From Acholoe squamosa (taxonomy: Eukaryota; Annelida; Polychaeta; Phyllodocida; Polynoidae), in assembly GCA_949317995.1 (NCBI GenBank), contig OX439049.1:15066395-15130394 (forward strand): 64,000 nt of DNA, given 5' to 3'. Positions 61,901 to 64,000 of the stretch are shown one piece after another. Positions within the stretch are counted from its first letter, which is position 1; each line of letters starts with the position of its first letter. The translations under genes were made by a program, and so were the position numbers. The notes beneath the pieces are model-generated. The model was not told where the DNA came from. It saw nothing but the letters and a program-made list of their open reading frames with translations, and did not search any database.

Positions 61901-62650
61901 GTCAGACTGGGAAGGATTAGATCACTTATAGTTATATATAATACACACTGTTTGTCTACACTGGTAATTCTGACTATATATCTCCAATACTATCATAGTT
62001 TAACTTGCTACATTGTTTTCTCTTTACCATAGGATGAAAATGAATGGAAGGGGGGGGGCTGTTAAGATGCATTGAGATGATGTTACAAAAGATTCCCTTG
62101 GCAGAGGAGATGTGAATACTGTCAATACCCTTGACTAATTGAGAACTAGGATCATTTTCATACAATTAACATTTGATTTACTATGAATCGAGATATTTCA
62201 TCCCATAAGCACAAACACTATCGTGGAGAGGACATTTATATGATGAATTAAACCATGTTATCCCATGATTCTGGATCAGATCATGCTTTTTTGGTCATAA
62301 CCCAGTTCTGTTATCAGGGTTTAGGCGAACTCTGAGATCTTTTATTTTTTTTTCTAAGACATCTTTGGAGTGATTCTGGACATGTTAATGAATTGGAGAA
62401 GTCAACCTCGCCATACATTTCCAGTTAAAACCGTTCAGAGTTCTATGGGGAATCGTACCTCGGCCACTGTGGCAATAGACAGACTCGCTGTCCACTACTC
62501 CATGCTGGATGGTACTAGAAACCAATGCTGAGGAGGATCGCTTGGCTATAGAAAATGTCTTCTACTGCAGTTATTCTGGGGTTATAAGGTAAGAAATTAA
62601 TACAAAATGGAGGAATTATTTTGATAAACGCATTAATGTATCTTTAACTC
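58982..62650. other. Intergenic or unassigned sequence
   Basis: A 154-codon minus-strand frame at 61432-61896 has two other open frames over part of the same stretch and no domain text. A neat acceptor-like site (CTTTATTCCCCAG) sits at about 61740 inside it, but none of the three frames stands out. No repeats of note. Confidence 0.45.
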
Positions 62651-62731
62651 AGGACTCGGTGGGGTTAGCTGAGAATAACCCCCTCCCACTGCACGGTCGG
62701 GGGTTATTCCCAGCAAACCCCACCAAGTCCT
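62651..62731. repeat. Inverted repeat forming an 80-base hairpin
   Basis: AGGACTCGGTGGGGTTAGCT, then GAGAATAACCCC, pairs with GGGGTTATTCCCAGCAAACC, then CCACCAAGTCCT, with a few mismatches over about 32 bp per arm and a short C-rich loop. Confidence 0.85.
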
Positions 62732-64000
62732 GGATCAAATAGAGAATACCATTCCACTGACAAGAGCAGACTTACTCTCAACTTATATGATAAGAGAATA
62801 ATTAGAGAATAGACAACGATCTTCTTCACATTGAGACTGTCTGTTGTCCTACGATGCACGAATGCAGGCAGTTGAGATGTGAAGAAGGAGTTGTCTATTG
62901 TATTTATAAAATATTGTACATTTCCTTCCAATCAATCAAGTACCCAATCAAGGTATTTGTACACCAATTAATGGCACTTGACTGGTTTACAGCTATGGTG
63001 ACCTTGCTCAGGTGTGCACTGTACTGCTATAATGCACTCAAGGTCACTTCCATCGTGCAGCAGAGCACTGCCAGCTGTGTTATAATACTCTACGCTGTAA
63101 CTTACATTTGTTGTATTCGAGCATTATTTCTTTATTTCTTTATTCCAACAATTTCTTTATTCCAATAATTATTCGATCATCATGGTTATTTGAGTTCCTG
63201 CTTTTCATGGAGGCAAGTGTGGTGTAGGTTTTGCCTGAGGTCAACACTTTCTTACCGAGAGTTGAAAAGGTGAGTTGGTCAAAGAGTATAATTATAAAAT
63301 GTTTTCAGAGTGTTCTCCTTATAGGCTGGGAACCAGACCAAGACCTTTACATTCCCACTATCAGAAAGAAATTGGATTCTGTAAATCAGCCTTTAGTTGC
63401 AGGTTCATCTGAGGATGCTTTCTAGATAGGACTTTCTGCAGATTACTTATATCTTCTATTTCATTGGTCTTTGTGAGCGTAAAGTGATCCTACACAAACA
63501 AAATCAGCCTAGTGCAATGGACTACCCAAAGTGCCCATAGATAATCCACAAAACTTTCCATCGTTGGCTCACATGTCCTTCCAGGATACACATTCACTTT
63601 GGAATACCTATTTGAGTGAGATTCTGACACCACTCAGTACAGAAATAACACTTTGTTGCAAGGAAATATCATTCCTTTTGGAAGTTTGCTTCTTTATTTC
63701 ATATATTGTTTTCAAAAAGGGTGGTAACAGAAACACCACAGGATGTCTTATCTAAAAGTTATTCTATTTCTACCCCACATACCCTGTGTATTCTTGTTCA
63801 TGATACCTCCTATATACCAAGGTAGCAGATTGTCCCATGGGCGCGGCCATTGCTGGAGCTTGTTACCAGTGAGTTGTACTGATAAGAACTATCAGATGGG
63901 TACCAGTTGACCCCCTAGAGGCCACCACCCGGGCCTGCAGTCCTTTCATGTATGTGTGAAAATCTTGGGTCCACACCAGACCTAAAATCACAGCCATTGG
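62732..64000. other. Unassigned sequence to the window end
   Basis: A few 60-100 codon frames on the plus strand, none with domain content or clear exon borders. Short TTTCTTTATTCC direct repeats near 63125-63170. Nothing else seen. Confidence 0.45.

Noticed and set aside
1-64000. tRNA, rRNA, CRISPR or viral sequences
   Set aside because: I looked for tRNA B-box-like text, regular spacer repeats and recognisable polymerase or capsid frames and saw none I could support.

Overview
The window is from an animal nuclear genome, most likely a non-vertebrate bilaterian. Genes are split by GT-AG introns of 164 bp to 24 kb. Most of the DNA is non-coding, and short palindromic (MITE-like) repeats and simple repeats are frequent. 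There are no operons, bacterial genes or CRISPR arrays. The domain order of the one firm gene resembles nematode NAS-type astacins, but I cannot name the species or phylum from sequence alone.

One gene is well supported. It lies on the minus strand between 44050 (start codon) and 3259 (stop codon) and has 13 coding exons that I could join by splice sites and reading phase into a 950-residue secreted protein. In order the protein has a signal peptide, a cysteine-rich propeptide with a furin-type site, a complete astacin zinc-metalloprotease domain, an EGF-like domain, a CUB domain, a second EGF-like domain, a Thr/Pro linker, a von Willebrand factor A (vWA) domain, a long Thr-rich mucin-like linker and a thrombospondin type 1 (TSP1) repeat of the NAS kind. 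The order astacin-EGF-CUB-TSP1 is that of C. elegans HCH-1, DPY-31 and relatives, which act on cuticle, eggshell or matrix proteins. The inserted EGF-vWA block is the most unusual thing in the window.

Layout: 1-3258 is downstream flank and 3'UTR. 3259-19748 holds exons 13 to 2 with introns carrying a 56-bp minisatellite, CT-rich microsatellites, a foldback element and nested inverted repeats. 19749-43972 is a 24.2-kb first intron full of MITE-like palindromes and one long TA repeat. 43973-44050 is the signal-peptide exon. 44051-64000 is upstream sequence with more repeats and a few unproven minus-strand exon candidates: 44365-44645 with an NPLY tail motif, 46207-46301, and a cysteine-rich one at 55144-55446. 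Another candidate lies inside intron 1 at 40498-40796. I found no tRNA, rRNA or recognisable ncRNA gene and no autonomous transposon reading frame.
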